Source of the DNA: Collybia mongolica
Lineage: Eukaryota > Basidiomycota > Agaricomycetes > Agaricales > Clitocybaceae
Reading direction: 5' to 3'
Assembly: GCA_013420905.1 (NCBI GenBank)
Contig: JAAXNY010000013.1
Span: 248,001-312,000 of the forward strand
DNA length: 64,000 bases
This document shows, in pieces, positions 36,398-47,446 of the stretch; positions within the stretch are counted from its first letter, which is position 1, and each line of letters begins with the position of its first letter. Both the position numbers and the translations under genes were made by a program. The notes under the pieces were generated by a model. It ran no database searches and had not been told where the DNA came from. It worked only from the letters and a program-made list of their open reading frames with translations.

Positions 36398-37753
36398 TCA
36401 ACGTAGAGCATCCCCTGGTCCATCATTCGTGACTTCTCGGGAGCGCCCGGTTTTACGAAACCGCCGTGGCAAACGCCGCAACAGTCGAGCGATATCTCCC
36501 CTGAGCCTGCGGAAGTTCTGATGATTGAGATGCTCCCCACCCTCTGCGTGGTAATCATCTTCCAAACTCTTCATCTCACGTTGATAACGCGTCAACTGCT
36601 TGAGAAGCTGCTGTCGCTCGTATTCTTCATCATCATTGAAATCGGCGTCATCCACCCTCCTATTTGAAATTGACATGTTTTCCTCTGCTGCCTCCGATGC
36701 GGCGAGTTGGTTGTTGAGATCCTGTATCGTCTTTTGGATTTCCCCACTAAGCTGAAGTCCCGCCCCCGTTTCCAAAAGCTGTTTGTGATCATTGACCATC
36801 TCGGTTTGGATGGCCAGCGGGCAGGGTTTATTCCGAAGCATGAGAGAAATGATGTGACGGGCAGATGCTATCCCCTTGTCGTGGCGATACGTCTTCGCGT
36901 TCTTGAGGATGAAGGGTTTGAAGAACTCCTCGCCATCTTTGAGTTGCTTTTCACGTTCAACTCCATCTTTCGGAACCACATTGTCCCACATCGTCGTGAC
37001 AATCATGGTGTTTTGAAGAGCTTTGTCGCCGCAAATCGCCTTGAAAAGTTGAAGAGAACGGCGGGAAGAGCCACTCATCCTGAAATCCGAAATGCGGTAG
37101 AGGAAAATCACTCCATGTAACTTGATTTTACTCTGATGACTATACATGGTAAAATTAGTTGAATCAGTTATTTATGGGTTTCGTGGTAGAGGTTGAGGTC
37201 ACTTACAGCGTTTGCAGGTACTTTGCGATGGTTTTCAAGATTTCGACTTCGCTTCTGTCCGTGTCGTCAAACCCTGGTGTATCAATAAGATTGACTTCGT
37301 AGCCTTCAAACTCCAACTTGGACCCTAACGCCACAAGCTGTGTGCAGGATACTAAAGCATTGGATACTTCCAGATTGGACCCGGTAACGAGGTTGACGAA
37401 CTACCAATACGTGAGTCAGTCAAATAAACGATTCTCGCCATATTCGTTGAATGGCCTTGGACTTACACTTGTTTTCCCGCTTCCGGTCGCACCCATTACG
37501 CTATACGGCCATCAACTATTTACCGCGCTACGATAATGACAGACGACGTACGCAATGAACGCTTTTCGATTGATGGTAGGGTGGTGTGGCGCGTGCCTGC
37601 GTTTCCCCCGTGAATCTTGCCGTGAGACACTCTGGGGTTCTTGGCTACTATATTTAAATCAAAATGGGGTGAGATGTGAGAGCCACTGTTATGGAGAAGC
37701 TTACGGCTTGATATGTTTCCGGTCGGGGGAACGAAGGCCTTCTCTGGCACCAT
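36398..37753 (-). CDS. AIG1/GIMAP-like P-loop GTPase H
   Basis: Firm exons on the minus strand: P-loop 37467-37500 (34 nt, VMGATGSGKTS), G2-G3 37207-37400 (194 nt, VSCTQ and LIDTPGFDDTD), and last exon 36398-37139 (LHGVIFLYRIS, ICGD, MIVTTMWDNV). Just upstream an exon ends at 37552 with FIA. The start is tentative: an ATG at 37753 opens a 16-codon exon with a strong GTAAGC donor whose phase fits a 10-nt exon at 37552-37561. The C-terminal region holds an acidic coiled coil and then a very Arg-rich segment (RLLRRLPRRFRKTGR), which could bind membrane phospholipid or nucleic acid. It is the only member of the right-hand group on the minus strand. Confidence 0.75.
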
Positions 37754-39280
37754 TAATTAGGGATTGGGGGTATTCCGTACATAAAATGAGTAACCGCACT
37801 CCGTTTGAATACGATGGAGAGGTGTGCCAGCACCGCTATATTATTATCTTTGGGAGATAGTACGGTCCACAAAAAGCCATGTGACCTACGCGAATTGCTC
37901 CGTCGTGGGGAAGGGTTGGGTAGCTGCTCTGGTGGGACTTGCACGATCTTTGCCAATGTTGCCGGTCAGGCTACTGCGTGAAAGACGAGTTAGACGTAAC
38001 TAGATCGAAACCTGCGCACATGCCTTGCGCGCCTTAACTTTCCAGTGAATGGACGCGATTTACGATCCAACGTGGGGCTCCTCAGGCGCTGCGTCGGAAA
38101 GTGCTTTGAACCGACGAGGCGATGAACATACCTTCTGTTTTCTCGCATTTCCGCTACGGACATGATGACAGAAACTGCTGAGGCTGATCTGTGCAGAAGA
38201 TAGAGGTGGGTTCAACGATACAAGAGTGTCGCTGTATGACAAGCAGAGAATCAGTGAAAGGTATATAAGCGGTCGTTCTCCTTGTGCTATGTCGCGTGTG
38301 GGTGTTCACCCAAGTAAGGCGTTGTGGTTCCAAACGTTTGGGCGGCTCGTAAAACAGAAATAGTAAATTTGAAGTAGGGGCAGGTACCTGGGCGTTTGAG
38401 AGACGACCAACGCTATCGATGGATGGGATACGCGTGGGAGAAAGTAAATTAAAGACATGAGGAAAACGTGCAAATTGCATGTTAATTGTGCCAGTCAATT
38501 GCAAAGTTGATCGAACTGACAAGCCTTCTGTCCTGACGAGGTCCGGGTATATCCGACGGGGTTTGAATTCCACAGCACAAAGTTGACAGCTCCTCAAAGT
38601 TCAACATTTCGCAGACACTCCGGGAACACGTCTAGATGGAGAACGCCCCTCAGAATTTAATAACCGAAGAGAACGTCCGAAACTTAATCGAGGTCCAGAA
38701 AAACATGCGTTAGGACTAGCCCCAACTTGACGAATCGCATCTTTTGAAATTCAATGAAGCACAGGCCTAAGGCCTTCTTGCTAGTATCGTTTTGACCTTG
38801 AGTTTGCGCATCGGGTTCAACGCTGTGAAGAACCTATCTTTGTTGTCTGAATCTGTCTCTGATTGAATTTCGACAGAACCACCATTGAGCTTGAGCGCAT
38901 GCTTGTGCCTCATGGGAGAGGGCGCTTATACCATGACGTCAACAGCTTATGGGCTTTTATGGGCAATCCGGTAGTATTAGCAGCTCCATGCAAATATCCA
39001 GTATACTCTTTGATTTATTTGATTAAGCGTCTAATCGAAGATCGAATCGTACCATCCAGTGACTGCTGTAGCGCCAGAATCGACGAGGAGTCTGCTCTTC
39101 GGAACAGTGGAGGAGAGGCTCGATCTCCATGAGGTTCAGCCTCACTTTCTCCTGCATTTATCCTTGCCCGATCCGTTATACCACATGCATAAGGGCCGAA
39201 CCATGCAAGACTTAAAAACTCACTTTTGAAGTCACCCGCACTCTAGAATCTTCATCCATCATCATTCGAACTCGGAAACG
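37754..39280. other. intergenic between divergent GTPases H and I
   Basis: About 1.5 kb. The longest frame (38154-38597, minus) has no recognisable domain. Promoters of H and I must be here; no clear element seen. Confidence 0.4.
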
Positions 39281-40715
39281 ATGCCATTCAAGAAGTAAGA
39301 AATCGTCCCCGTTCTTCAAATTCATTCTAATAGAATGTGCAAATTGAAACAGCGGAAACAAAGTCTCTATTGCGTACGTCGCCTCACTTTTTTCGAGAAA
39401 GGAAACCCAAGTAACCAGCATGTTCGGTTAGTGTCATGGGTCTCACTGGGAGTGGGAAGTCCACCGCTTGAACAGATTTTTCAATATAGTCGTGTGCTGA
39501 ACGTCGCATACTGTCGACAATCATAGTTTATAAACCTCATCAGCGGATCAGATCTTCCCGCATCCGGGGGCCTCAACTCATGTACTCGAGATGTTGCTTT
39601 CGGAACACCCTTCCAAGTTGACGGTCGCGAGATCAACCTGATCGACACCCCAGGATTTGACGACACCAACAAAAATGATGCGGAGATTTTGAAAGTTATC
39701 ACTGACTTCCTAAAAGAACAGTTAGTACCTTTTGCTTCACACAGTTTTAACCTCCTTTCATAAGTGACGCATTAGATTTGAGGCTGGCATTACCTTGCAT
39801 GGGGTAATCTATCTATATCGCATCTCTGATATCAGAATGGGTGGCGTATCCCAGCGATCGTTTACCGCACTTCTTTGAAACCTCTGTGGGGACGAAAACC
39901 TGAAGAACGTTGTCATCGTCACAAACATGTGGGGTTTGGTTAAACAGGAGGATGGTGAAGCACGGGAGGCAGAACTTAAAAACAACGAAGCTTTTTTCAA
40001 GGTGGCTTTGGAACGAGGCGCACAGATGTATCGCCACGACAACACAATTACTTCCGCCGAGAAGATCATCCGCTCCGTCACCAAAAATCACCCGCGCGAG
40101 CTCAGCGTTCAGCATGAGATGGTAACGCTCGACCGAGCTCTATCCGATACCACGGTGGGACTTCAGGTCAAGGGAGAGCTCGAGAATTATATCACTTCCC
40201 TCCGCAACGAGGTCGAGAAGCTGCGCAAGGAACATGCACACGATGAAGTAGCCATGAATGATTTGAAGGCCGAAGTCAATGAGGCGAGAGCTAGCATTGC
40301 TCAAGTCAAAAAGCAGATGATCGTCCTCCTTGGCGTCGAGAGAGCGTGGCGTTGCATGGCCGCCGAAGAAAAGGTAGCGATGACGGTCAGACTCTGGGTG
40401 GAGGGGGATAAAGGCAGGTCCGCATTCTGGTCCTTACTGGGTAGCCAAGAGACCATACGTGAAATATGCAGTCAACTGCAGAAAGAGTTTTCAAAGCGCC
40501 CAATCCCCTGGGAGATCAAGGAGAAGCTCCTACTCCCTAGCCCCGGAGAGGACTCGGAACATTCACCACCTCAAAAGGTTGACGAGTTACCCCCCCAATT
40601 CAAAGATTGGATTGAAAAGAACCCCACGATCGTCGAGGCAGTGGACAAGGTCGTAAGGAAACATCTTCCGACTAGGCGAAAGCGTTCTTGGCGGGCACGC
40701 TGGAATATGGCATGA
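39281..40715 (+). pseudogene. AIG1/GIMAP-like P-loop GTPase I with a nonsense codon
   Basis: Exons 39281-39294, 39353-39373, 39432-39465 (34 nt, VMGLTGSGKST), 39527-39720 (194 nt, SCTRDV and DTPGFDDTN), 39776-40715. In the last exon TGA at 39876-39878 interrupts a frame otherwise aligned residue for residue with the paralogs (..SFTALL-stop-NLCGDENL..), where Arg is expected; a single CGA to TGA change explains it. In addition the intron after the P-loop exon begins GC (39466) rather than GT, without the strong consensus most GC introns need. After the stop, the frame stays open to 40715 with coiled coil, the helical module shared with D and G, and a basic end, so decay is recent. Could also be an allele broken only in this isolate. 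Confidence 0.7.
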
Positions 40716-41234
40716 TTAGTGATCGCATCGATAGCTCATTGCATGATCCTGAAACTTCCTCGCTTACGTAAAGTACATCGTAGCATGTTATCGGTTCACA
40801 GATCGCTGGAAGGTCTGGATGCCAACCTATAGTTACGTTCCTATCGGCGTATGATGTCTTGTTTGAGAGAATTGAACCACTTGACATACCACTAACACTT
40901 TCAAAAGATATTTCTCTCGGCTGAGCAAAAAGACACTAAAATGCGATCTCGCCATCATAATCCGGAGTTTGGGCCTGAGTCGATGTTGCGTCGCTGATGC
41001 CACAGAGTAATTGAAGACGATTTACGGTTGCCACTGAGAGTATAGTAAGAGATTTGACTTTTGGACGTCTTTATGTACATGCAGGATCATAGTATACAAA
41101 ACCAGCACACAAGGACGTATATACTCGGACACCATGGAGAGAGAATGAATAGAAGAAGACCTGGGTGACGATCAATCATAACAGTTCTGATAATCAAATA
41201 TTAGTTTTTAATCGGCGATAGAAGTACGAACTCA
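40716..41234. other. intergenic
   Basis: Between GTPase I and the 3' end of the GH7 gene. Nothing recognised. Confidence 0.4.
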
Positions 41235-42669
41235 CTAAGCAGCAGTGTAGGTCGAGCCGATGTCTCCAACCTTGATATTCGAGTAAGTGACGGAGGCACC
41301 TGGGCTCTGCGCCTCAACATCCTTAGGAACACCCGACGTGGTGGGGCAGGGTCCACGCTTAACTCCTGGAGTGGACGCGGACTTGTTGAGCGGGTAGGCA
41401 CTGTCGAGCCACAACATGTTTGCTGCGTGGTCATCCCAGATGCTGAGAGCGAGCACCATTCCCCGACTGAGGGCATCACCCATGGCCTTCAAGCCACCCT
41501 TGGCGGCGAAGTCGTTCCTGTCGCCGAAGGCGGACTTCTGCTGGGCGCAGAAGTTGTCGCTGACAGCGTTGGTGGCGGTGATGCCGGAAACGTTGGTAGC
41601 AGAGTTTTGAATGACTTTCCCGTTCTGGACGTAGAGGCGGCGGATTTCGGTGAGTGCGCCGTTGGCAGTGCCGTCAGCGGTGATGAACTGGGTGACGACG
41701 GTGAACTTGGACCCAGCGTCGACAGGCATGCCTTTGCCGAGGAAAGCCTGGTTGCCCATGCGGTACGAATTGAAATCGCAGCCGTCCTTGTCGCATACGC
41801 CGCCATATCTGTTGTCGGGGTCATCACCGCATTGGGTGCCGGAGCAACGAGTCTGTCCCTGCGTCGTGCAGACGTGGGGAGTGTAGGCGGCTGCGTTGAC
41901 GTTGGCTTCCCAGATGTCCATTTCGCTGCAACATGTGCCATATTTTCCAGTCCCAGCGTTGATGTCATTAGAGGACGGCTTCCAGCCAACAGAGTTAGAC
42001 TAAGAGGGGAAGAATGTTAGTACTATATTTGGTGGTGAGTAAAGAGTGACTTATTACCTCGCCGTTGATGAATTTCAGGTCATGGGGGCACTGGGCGTCG
42101 CAGTAACCAGTTCCGTACTTGGCACCAGCCTTGTTGCCGGGGTACTTGGACATACCACCGTCAGCGGCCATCTCGACGAAGTAGACGGCACCGTTAAGGC
42201 CACAGGGAAGGTTGGACATATCGATGTCAAATGTGAATTCTTGATTCTTAAGCTTGAAGATGTTGTAGGCGGAATCGCTGGCCATGAGGTAGACACGGGA
42301 GCCAATGTTGGCACCAGTAACGAACTTCAAGGTGAGCGCATTACCACTGGCGGTGATGCCGTATGTACCGGTATAGTCGGCACCATCGAGGGCACAGTTC
42401 TTGGCACATGTAGCACCATCAGGGCACAAGGTAGTGTCCCAGGTGTTGCCGGTATAACAGTTCGTGTAACCGCTCGTGGTGTGGAGCCAGCGCCAGTTAG
42501 AGTCGAGCACGATGGACGTCTGTGCAGTGGTACAACCGCCGCTCTTTGTGCACTTTTGCGAGGACAATTTGGGATGGGTTTCTGCCATGTTCGTGCCGAC
42601 TTGCTGCCCACGCACGGATGCGAGCAGCGAAAAGGCGATGAGAGCGACTGCATAGGGTCGTGATAACAT
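41235..42669 (-). CDS. GH7 cellobiohydrolase (reducing-end), secreted, without CBM1
   Basis: Two exons, 42058-42669 and 41235-41999, separated by one 58-nt intron; 458 residues. Signal peptide of about 21 residues ending VRG. The catalytic block [11 protein letters not shown] gives the nucleophile E230, assisting D232 and acid/base E235. Conserved Cys pairs and blocks are present: [46 protein letters not shown], and the end [13 protein letters not shown] followed by [15 protein letters not shown]. Long loop blocks indicate a tunnel-type cellobiohydrolase rather than an endoglucanase. The protein stops right after the catalytic domain, with no linker or cellulose-binding module. It attacks crystalline cellulose outside the cell; GH7 genes are usually carbon-repressed and cellulose-induced, which the sequence does not itself show. 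Confidence 0.95.
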
Positions 42670-42881
42670 GGAGTACTATCAAAAAACACGAATCAGCTAT
42701 GCATTACTGGTAGGCGGCGGACCTTGGGCTCACCATTATAACTGGAATGTACGAGCCGAGAGGTTGGGGGGTGGCTAAAAGCAAGATAATTAGGATTCAA
42801 CGAAAAGGGGCAAGAAAAAAAGTAGGTAATCACCAAGGTGGTGGGCGTTGAGGAATGAAGAATTGTACCGAGTTCTGAGGC

Positions 42882-42890
42882 CCTTTTATT
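42882..42890 (-). promoter_or_regulatory. possible TATA element of the GH7 gene
   Basis: AATAAAAGG on the minus strand, about 215 bases upstream of the GH7 ATG. The distance implies a longish 5' UTR, so this is only a candidate. Confidence 0.3.
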
Positions 42891-44027
42891 CACCAGAGTA
42901 ATCATCTCGTCGCTTCATTGGATCATCGCAAACGGACAAATTGGAACACGGCTAGCCTTTTTGCTGCGTTTTTTTCTGCAGAGCCAGGGGGTTCGTCGGT
43001 GGTATATTTAGTCCCTCCGATGAAGCTGCGTCGAAGAAGTTTCTTCGAGACTGGAAATTTACTTCTCTATGTCCATCGCTGCCAGTGTCGCTCCAAGTTT
43101 CGCTCGGCTGTTCTTAATCTCTACTAGCAGCTTATCTGGCGAGTGCATCTTAACATCGGATATTTCTCAAAAGGGCAGGGCCATTTCTCCGTTGGAGAGG
43201 TTCTTTCAAAGACTCACCGACTACTGCCTGGTATGATCTAATAATAGAACATATCGGCCTCGAAACCGTCAAAAGTTTCCCCGCAGGCGCCACTCACATC
43301 GACTCCTTAACACCTACTTATCTGATACTGCCAGTGATTGGTGTGTGGAACGGTACGGCTTTGATTGTGCTTTATGCCAGGTATTTCAGTTTACCAGGAC
43401 GATTGATTTCGAGAATTTGGGAGTGAAAACGATACCAGAATGGATGCTGTTGGGCGCAAGAACAAGGCTTAAAAGTCAAGATAAACAAGCTATCGCCAAG
43501 ATGTTGCCAAGAGCCAAAGCTACGCGTGGGTGTCACATGACCCTATATCTTGGTGGCAAGACTTGACACTGTGTCGCACCACATTTACGCGTTTGTATCT
43601 CCTCTGCAACTTCCTTCAACCCATATCAAAGTCTGTACGCCTTAATCCGCCATGTTTGACCAGATTTACACCTCTGAAGACTCTACCGGAGAAGTGTATC
43701 TGACTTTTTGACAAGGCTGATACAAAAACGTTTGAAGGCCAGCCCGCCAGCCCATCGCAGGTAGTTCATATACTTAGTGTTAGGTAAAAATTAAAAGTGC
43801 AGTCAAGTCTGATACTTCCCGCACCCATGAATACAATAAAGAAGTATGCTCATTGGATCACGTATCAAAGAACGGAAAGGACGACACCACAATACAGACG
43901 GTGATCACACTAATAACTATGAACGTATATAAAACTATTCTGAGGCACAAGCCATAGACAAGTCCCCAAGATGGATATAAACAAAATTATTATCGTAGAC
44001 CACATATTGGATAAGAATAGGGCATAA
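42891..44027. other. intergenic, no recognised gene
   Basis: Between the GH7 promoter and the P450 3' end. The plus frame 43345-43566 has no domain. Nothing supported. Confidence 0.4.
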
Positions 44028-46053
44028 CTAATGGTCTTCAGTGATGAGGGAAACCGCTTTCTGCGACCGTGGCTTGATGGTGCATTTGAAGGGTTCAGGG
44101 AAGCTGAACGAGAACGTGAGCCAAGTACCGCAGTTGGCAAACAGCGCCAGAACGCACCTAATAATCCCCGAGGTGTTCTCATGCGGGGGCGTAACGGGCA
44201 CACCGTTTTCGATAGTCTTGGTGATGTCAAACACGGCAAGGGACTGGGAGATGACGGAGAAGAGCGACGCTTCGGCGAGGTGCATCCCCGGGCAGACGCG
44301 GCGCCCATAGCCGAAGCACACATTCCGCGGGTCGCGTTGGGCGGGCTTGCCTTCCGTTGCGATGTGCCTGTCAGGATCAAACGCGAACGGATCAGGATAG
44401 ACTTCGGGGTCGTGGAGCATATTCCTGTTGGAGCCACACGATCATTGAATACTTGCATCTAGGGTGGGTGATGGCGAAGAGGGAAACGCACCAGAGATTA
44501 GCGATGATGATAGATCCTTTGGGGATGAGGTATCCACTAATGATCCCGTCTTCCATCGCGGTGTGGGGAACGCCTAGGGATATGTCATTGAATTGAATTG
44601 AATTGAGGTGGCTGTGAAAGGGGCTGGCTACGTACCTGTTGGCGCAACGCTGTTCCATCGAAGAACTTCGGTGACCAATGCCATGATGTAGGGGAGCTGG
44701 GCACGATCCGAGAGCGCGGGAAGCCTGTCGTTGCCAGTAACTGCGTCGATCTCTGCTTGCGCCTTCTTCTGTACCTCTGTGAAGGTGTTAAGGCGAATGA
44801 GAGTAAATGAACTCCATTTGGCATACTTGGATTGAGGACCATTGCCAAGAAAAAGGCATACTCAGCCGAGACAGTAGTGTCGGCACCACCTTGTAATAAC
44901 ATCTTTTAGAGTTTGAAGCCCGTAAAATGAAAACACGGACTCACCACCATACATAGAGCTCGCAGCAAGTTTCACATCAGCAATATCCTCTGCAGCCATA
45001 TTTTTCTCGTTCTCAAGGTTTTCAGCCACGAAGGAAGTTCGCGCGGTACCAGCAGCCTAAACATATAGTCAAAGTGCGAAAAACAACGGACCGAATACAG
45101 AACTCACCATTTGCTTTTTCGTGAACGCATATGGAATCTCGATCATATCTGCCGTCGCCTTTGCCCACTTCCTCGCCGTTTCCTTGAAGCCCATGCCCGG
45201 CAGCCATTCCGGGAGAAGAAGCAGAGAAGGGAAAAAATCCACCAAGAAAGCACCTGGGACCGTGGCTGCGCTGAAATTGTCGTTCGCACCCTCAATGAGA
45301 TTAACATAGGGATCTTCGCCTTCCTGAACCTCAATACCGTACGTGAGCTGCATTATAATACCCCCCGCGAGCCTGCGCCAAGGGGCATCAGAAGCCAATT
45401 TTCACTGGACGGAGTTTTGGCATGCTTACTTGCGGAGGTTTTTACTAAGATTTTCAGGGTTGATCAGGTTTCTCTTCAGAAAACGGCGAGTTTCGTGTTC
45501 GACTATGGGAATATGGCGTTCCATTGCTACGGGTGTACCCATAAAGCGTGAGAGGTGCTTGCGGTAAGTCCGGAAGCGGGGGCCATAAGGGATGAGGACC
45601 AAAGTTTCTGAATACCCAACAAGCTCGCCGCCCATCTCCAATCGCGGACGATCCGAGTATATCGCCCCCTTTCTGTCCAGCTCTTCCATGATGCTAGCCG
45701 AGTTGATGATGATCATGGGACGACCCAGAAGGGTGACCGACAGAATCCCGCCTTCAATAAAAATGCAATCAGTCGGGCGCTATTTTTGTCCTTCATTTTA
45801 CAGGTACACACCGAATTTCTTGCCCCACCCAGCAAAGGTGACCCATTCCCGTTTGTCAGGCATATCGGCAACATTCTGTGAAGGTCAAGTCAGGAGGGGC
45901 TTCATGGGAGAACTGAGGCAGTTTTACTCCAACGACTGGTAAACCCTTGGGTCCGGGAGGGAGCGGCGCTATTGGCTTGGACTTGAGGCACCATTGAAGG
46001 AGTATATATCCGCTCGCCGCTGCGACGGCATAATTGAGGGGGGCGAGAGACAT
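44028..46053 (-). CDS. cytochrome P450 monooxygenase
   Basis: Ten exons on the minus strand: 45928-46053, 45812-45875, 45430-45751, 45108-45372, 44945-45056, 44827-44889, 44636-44776, 44492-44573, 44158-44424, 44028-44103; total 1518 nt, 505 residues, all GT-AG introns of 50-67 nt. An N-terminal membrane anchor (ASGYILLQWCL) precedes the Pro-rich hinge PLPPGPKGLPVVG. The I-helix has GGGADTT, the ExxR motif is EVLR, the PERF-like block is FDPDRH, and the heme loop is FGYGRRVCPG with the ligand near C436. It would hydroxylate a small lipophilic substrate on the ER with a CPR partner. The sequence resembles the O-methylsterigmatocystin-oxidoreductase-like (CYP64-like) group common in basidiomycetes; the substrate cannot be told. 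No biosynthetic core gene lies nearby. Confidence 0.92.
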
Positions 46054-47446
46054 GTTGCAGCGCGGAGGTACTCCCCGAGAAGATGTATCGTGGAGGATGG
46101 AAAGGAAGGGATCTCGTTGGGGCCTTTGAGTGTGAGCAGAACGTGATGGAAGAAGATTTTCCGAGTGACAGACTTTAGTTCGCTGGAATGATGGAGAATT
46201 CGATCACCAGGCCGCCGTGAGTCGTGAGAGGATGGATATTGCGACCCTGATTTGGTTCGGCAGAACAGGCTTAGTTCCAGCCACCATGGTCGACGCGACC
46301 ACTAGGATTCAGGGCGTCCCTGTCATCAAACATTGCTCAGCATCCCATTGGTCCCCTTGGCCCTGGGTCCTAGTTTCGGAGGCACCTCAGCCTGAGCAGA
46401 CGAGTGAGTCGACAGGAAAACTAAACAAACGATTTCAAATCCTATATGTACGTTACGCGTCTTCATCACCACGAGTTGACAGCAGCGAGAGCAACCGCCA
46501 TGAACCGTGGGGGCGACACACCCATAAAGAGCTGAGCTAAGTATACCTATTGGCCACATGCAAATTGCAAAAGGGGATCATGATGATCGGAAGCATTTTG
46601 CCATGGAGGGAAGTTGTGGTTGCGGTTGCGGTTCCGGCTCTTCCGAAATAACCGGGCTCAACCGACATCACGTGGTTCTGCCGCGACGTGATTTGCAATT
46701 TATGAGCCCAACCACCCGGTCCCACAACAACCTTCAACCCTAAGTTTAACCCAGTCGTTGCTTGGACGCTAGCACTTATAGAGCGAACACGTATATACGC
46801 CCCGCGACACAATACTGCAGGCTTGCATGGACCCTACTGGATTTGCCTACACGCTCATAAAGTAAGGTCTCTTGCACGTCCGCTATGGACGTTGTATTGA
46901 TACCGGAATTACGGGTAGAACGAAGGTGCTGACCCCATAATATTTTAGCCGGCTTGGCCATGGTTCCTAAGGAAGCCAGAGCGCTCCCTGCTGTTCCGTC
47001 CCAAGTATGTACTTGCAAATAACGAAGCACCAGAAGGCAACGCAAAAAGAAATGAGAGCTGAAACGCAGGTCGTTGCGGCCCCACCTTCAGGCAACGATA
47101 AACCTCGATCTGATCGATCGGACCGTATCGATCACTCTTTTGAGCGAATCAGAAAGAGTGAGGTTACTTTTTTTTTTGGGCTCCCCCACTCGCTTGTGTA
47201 CATTGTGCAATTATTTATGAGGGCTGGCCCTGAGTCGAGAGGACCTTCTTTTTTCGATCCCAATATTGCTCAGAAGATGGAAGATCGTTGATACCCTCTG
47301 CCGACCTTCTTCTCCACACCCTTCTCAAATTTAAGAGAATACGGTTTCCCTCCTGCGGCTGCCGCCACTCCCAACATTCTTTTTTTTTTTTCCTTCCTTT
47401 CTACATAAGTAATTTCCATTCTTTCATCGTATCCTACCAAGGTATC
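46054..47446. other. intergenic between the divergent P450 and DUF6534 genes
   Basis: About 1.4 kb. Small frames; one at 46558-46743 contains a short Cys-Gly run that looks like chance. Pyrimidine-rich tracts (47375-47405) lie just before the DUF6534 start, as in many fungal promoters. Confidence 0.4.

Noticed and set aside
41427..42663. Long plus-strand ORFs (about 197 and 205 codons) over the GH7 gene
   Set aside because: They are antisense to a clearly conserved enzyme with strong GC3 codon bias, which opens the opposite strand. No family motif and no splice logic.
46558..46743. Small Cys/Gly-rich frame resembling a metallothionein
   Set aside because: Only four Cys in a short simple-sequence run, no conserved pattern beyond that, and no transcript signals.
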